Source: Gammaproteobacteria bacterium
GTDB lineage: Bacteria; Pseudomonadota; Gammaproteobacteria; Enterobacterales; Alteromonadaceae
DNA length: 6,700 nt
Assembly: GCA_027484495.1 (NCBI GenBank)
Contig: JAIXSW010000335.1
Coordinates: forward strand, 1-6,700
Reading direction: 5' to 3'
Part shown: positions 5,534 to 6,700 of the stretch, one piece after another
Numbering within the stretch: the first letter of the stretch is position 1
Layout of the letters: every line of letters begins with the position of its first letter
Program-made: the position numbers and the translations under genes
The notes under the pieces: model-generated
Told to the model about the DNA's origin: nothing
Database searches by the model: none
What the model saw: only the letters and a program-made list of their open reading frames with translations

Positions 5534-6661
5534 ATGAAAAAGACTCTGATTGGATTGGTGGTGGCTGCAGCCTGTGTGACGTCAAATACGGCATTGGCTG
5601 AAGTAAATATCAATGGTTTTGCCTCAATTAAAGGTGGCATGACCACAGGCAAAGATGACACCTTATATGGTTATACCAATGACCTTGAATTTAAAGAAGA
5701 ATCGCTGTTTGCAGTACAACTTTCATCTGATCTCGGGGAAAAGTTATCGGTCACTGCCCAGCTAATGGCAAAAGGTGCCAATGACTACGACGCCAAGTTT
5801 GCCTGGGCATTTCTCAGTTATCAGCTCAGTGATAATTGGCGGTTAAATGCCGGCCGGATCCGTATCCCATTTTATAAATACTCTGATTATCTGGATGTGG
5901 GTTATGCCTACGATTGGATGCGCACGCCACGAGCGGTGTACGACCTGCAATTCGATACGATGGATGGTTTATCCCTGTATTATTCCGGCACTATCGCCGA
6001 TATGACATCTAATGTGCAGTTGATTTTCGGCTCCTATGAAGGTGAGTTATCTGTTAACGGCGCACTATCAGACAGCAAAATCCAGGACGCTACCGGCGTT
6101 ACCTGGGAGCTCAGCAATGACTGGCTGAGCGCGCGCCTCGCTTATGTCATGGCTGATGTCACCATTAACGCAACAGCGTTAAACCCGCTGCTTTCTGCCT
6201 TGACCCAGTTTGGTTTTGGCTCGGTCGCACGTGAAATTGATTTTAATGAAGATGAAGGCAGCTTTTTCGGCTTTGGTCTGAGTTATGACCGCAATAACTG
6301 GGTGGCCGTGTCGGAATATACTCACGTCCGGGTGAAGAACTCTTATTTTGCAAACAAAGATGCCTATTACCTGTCGGTAGGCCGGCGTTTTGACAGCATC
6401 ACACCTTATATTTCTTATGAAAAAGATGATGATCAAAGTAAGTCCGCTATCTACCAACCCATTCCGGCACAGGTTCCGTTGAAAAAGACGGTTGCTGGCG
6501 TGGTTGAAAGTCAGCTGGTGGACCGTGATACCTGGAGTTTTGGTATGCGCTATGACTTCCACCCATCTGCAGCCTTTAAAGTGCAATTAAGCTCCGCCAA
6601 AGACAACTACAGCTTGCAAAAAGACCGCCTGCTGAGCATGGGTGTTGATCTGGTATTTTAA
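5534..6661 (+). CDS. outer-membrane porin-like beta-barrel protein
   Basis: The product is 375 residues. Residues 1-22 form a clear Sec signal peptide: M-K-K, a hydrophobic core L-I-G-L-V-V-A-A-A-C, then N-T-A-L-A with cleavage predicted before E23. The only cysteine is in the signal peptide. The mature part alternates polar and aromatic residues in short strands and ends V-D-L-V-F, with the C-terminal phenylalanine typical of BAM-inserted barrels. Segments such as G-R-I-R-I-P-F-Y-K-Y-S-D-Y-L-D-V-G and the W-M-R-T-P-R-A-V-Y region resemble porin-like proteins of about 350-400 residues seen in marine and aquatic gammaproteobacteria, broadly of the OprO/OprP or Gram-negative porin type. The transported substrate cannot be read from sequence. 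It is separated from fdx by a terminator, so a functional link with Fe-S assembly is not implied. The ATG has GGAG nine bases upstream. Confidence 0.8.
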   Translation: MKKTLIGLVVAAACVTSNTALAEVNINGFASIKGGMTTGKDDTLYGYTNDLEFKEESLFAVQLSSDLGEKLSVTAQLMAKGANDYDAKFAWAFLSYQLSDNWRLNAGRIRIPFYKYSDYLDVGYAYDWMRTPRAVYDLQFDTMDGLSLYYSGTIADMTSNVQLIFGSYEGELSVNGALSDSKIQDATGVTWELSNDWLSARLAYVMADVTINATALNPLLSALTQFGFGSVAREIDFNEDEGSFFGFGLSYDRNNWVAVSEYTHVRVKNSYFANKDAYYLSVGRRFDSITPYISYEKDDDQSKSAIYQPIPAQVPLKKTVAGVVESQLVDRDTWSFGMRYDFHPSAAFKVQLSSAKDNYSLQKDRLLSMGVDLVF

Positions 6662-6673
6662 TGAAGCCCCGGC

Positions 6674-6700
6674 AGGGGAGCAGCAGAAAATATGAGAGGA
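6674..6700 (+). other. possible start of a further gene at the window edge
   Basis: AGGGGAG (6674-6680) resembles a strong Shine-Dalgarno sequence and is followed 11 bases later by an ATG at 6692 that stays open to the window end. Only three codons are visible, so no product can be suggested. A competing ATG at 6661 overlaps the porin-gene stop (TAATG) and is also open for 13 codons, but it lacks a ribosome binding site. Confidence 0.25.

Noticed and set aside
6179..6586. Minus-strand 135-codon frame opposite the porin-like gene
   Set aside because: The + strand frame has a signal peptide, barrel pattern and terminal phenylalanine. The antisense frame has no supporting feature.
6667..6678. 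CCCC-GGCA-GGGG hairpin after the porin-like gene as a terminator
   Set aside because: The stem is only four base pairs and no T-tract follows. The G-run more likely belongs to a ribosome binding site for a following gene.

Overview
The window holds a complete, compact housekeeping ISC iron-sulfur cluster assembly operon on the + strand (iscR-iscS-iscU-iscA-hscB-hscA-fdx). After it come a strong intrinsic terminator and a separately transcribed gene for an outer-membrane porin-like beta-barrel. Gene order and residue-level resemblance to the Escherichia coli Isc proteins (matching lengths and numbering of all catalytic and ligand residues) point to a gammaproteobacterium. Middling base composition, IscS variants such as S-F-S-A-H-K around the PLP lysine, and the porin type would fit a non-enteric lineage such as the Aeromonadales (for example a Tolumonas-like organism). 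That placement is a guess from memory, not a search result.

Layout: bases 1-60 carry two abutting type 1 IscR operator sites overlapping a sigma-70 promoter, so the window opens on the autoregulated operon promoter. iscR (95-577) encodes the [2Fe-2S] sensor-repressor. iscS (597-1811) is the cysteine desulfurase, iscU (1855-2238) the scaffold and iscA (2244-2567) an A-type carrier. hscB (2580-3104) and hscA (3110-4966) are the dedicated J-protein and Hsp70 that release the cluster from IscU. fdx (4968-5306) is the [2Fe-2S] ferredoxin that supplies electrons. Gaps between genes are 1 to 43 bases. The operon ends at a hairpin-plus-T-tract terminator (5339-5365) with no iscX gene between fdx and the terminator. 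Bases 5366-5533 are AT-rich and non-coding, presumably the promoter and leader of the porin-like gene (5534-6661). The last 39 bases hold only a possible ribosome binding site and start codon for a gene beyond the window.

How it works together: IscS takes sulfur from cysteine and passes it to IscU, where Fdx supplies electrons for [2Fe-2S] assembly. HscB delivers IscU to HscA through the L-P-P-V-K motif for ATP-driven cluster transfer to acceptors, including IscA and IscR. Cluster-loaded IscR then shuts the promoter down at the two type 1 sites.

I see no previously undescribed system here. The points worth a second look are architectural: an iscR-iscS gap too short for the E. coli style RyhB-dependent differential regulation, a hairpin between iscS and iscU, a hairpin at the end of hscB before an hscA start lacking a Shine-Dalgarno sequence, and the missing iscX.
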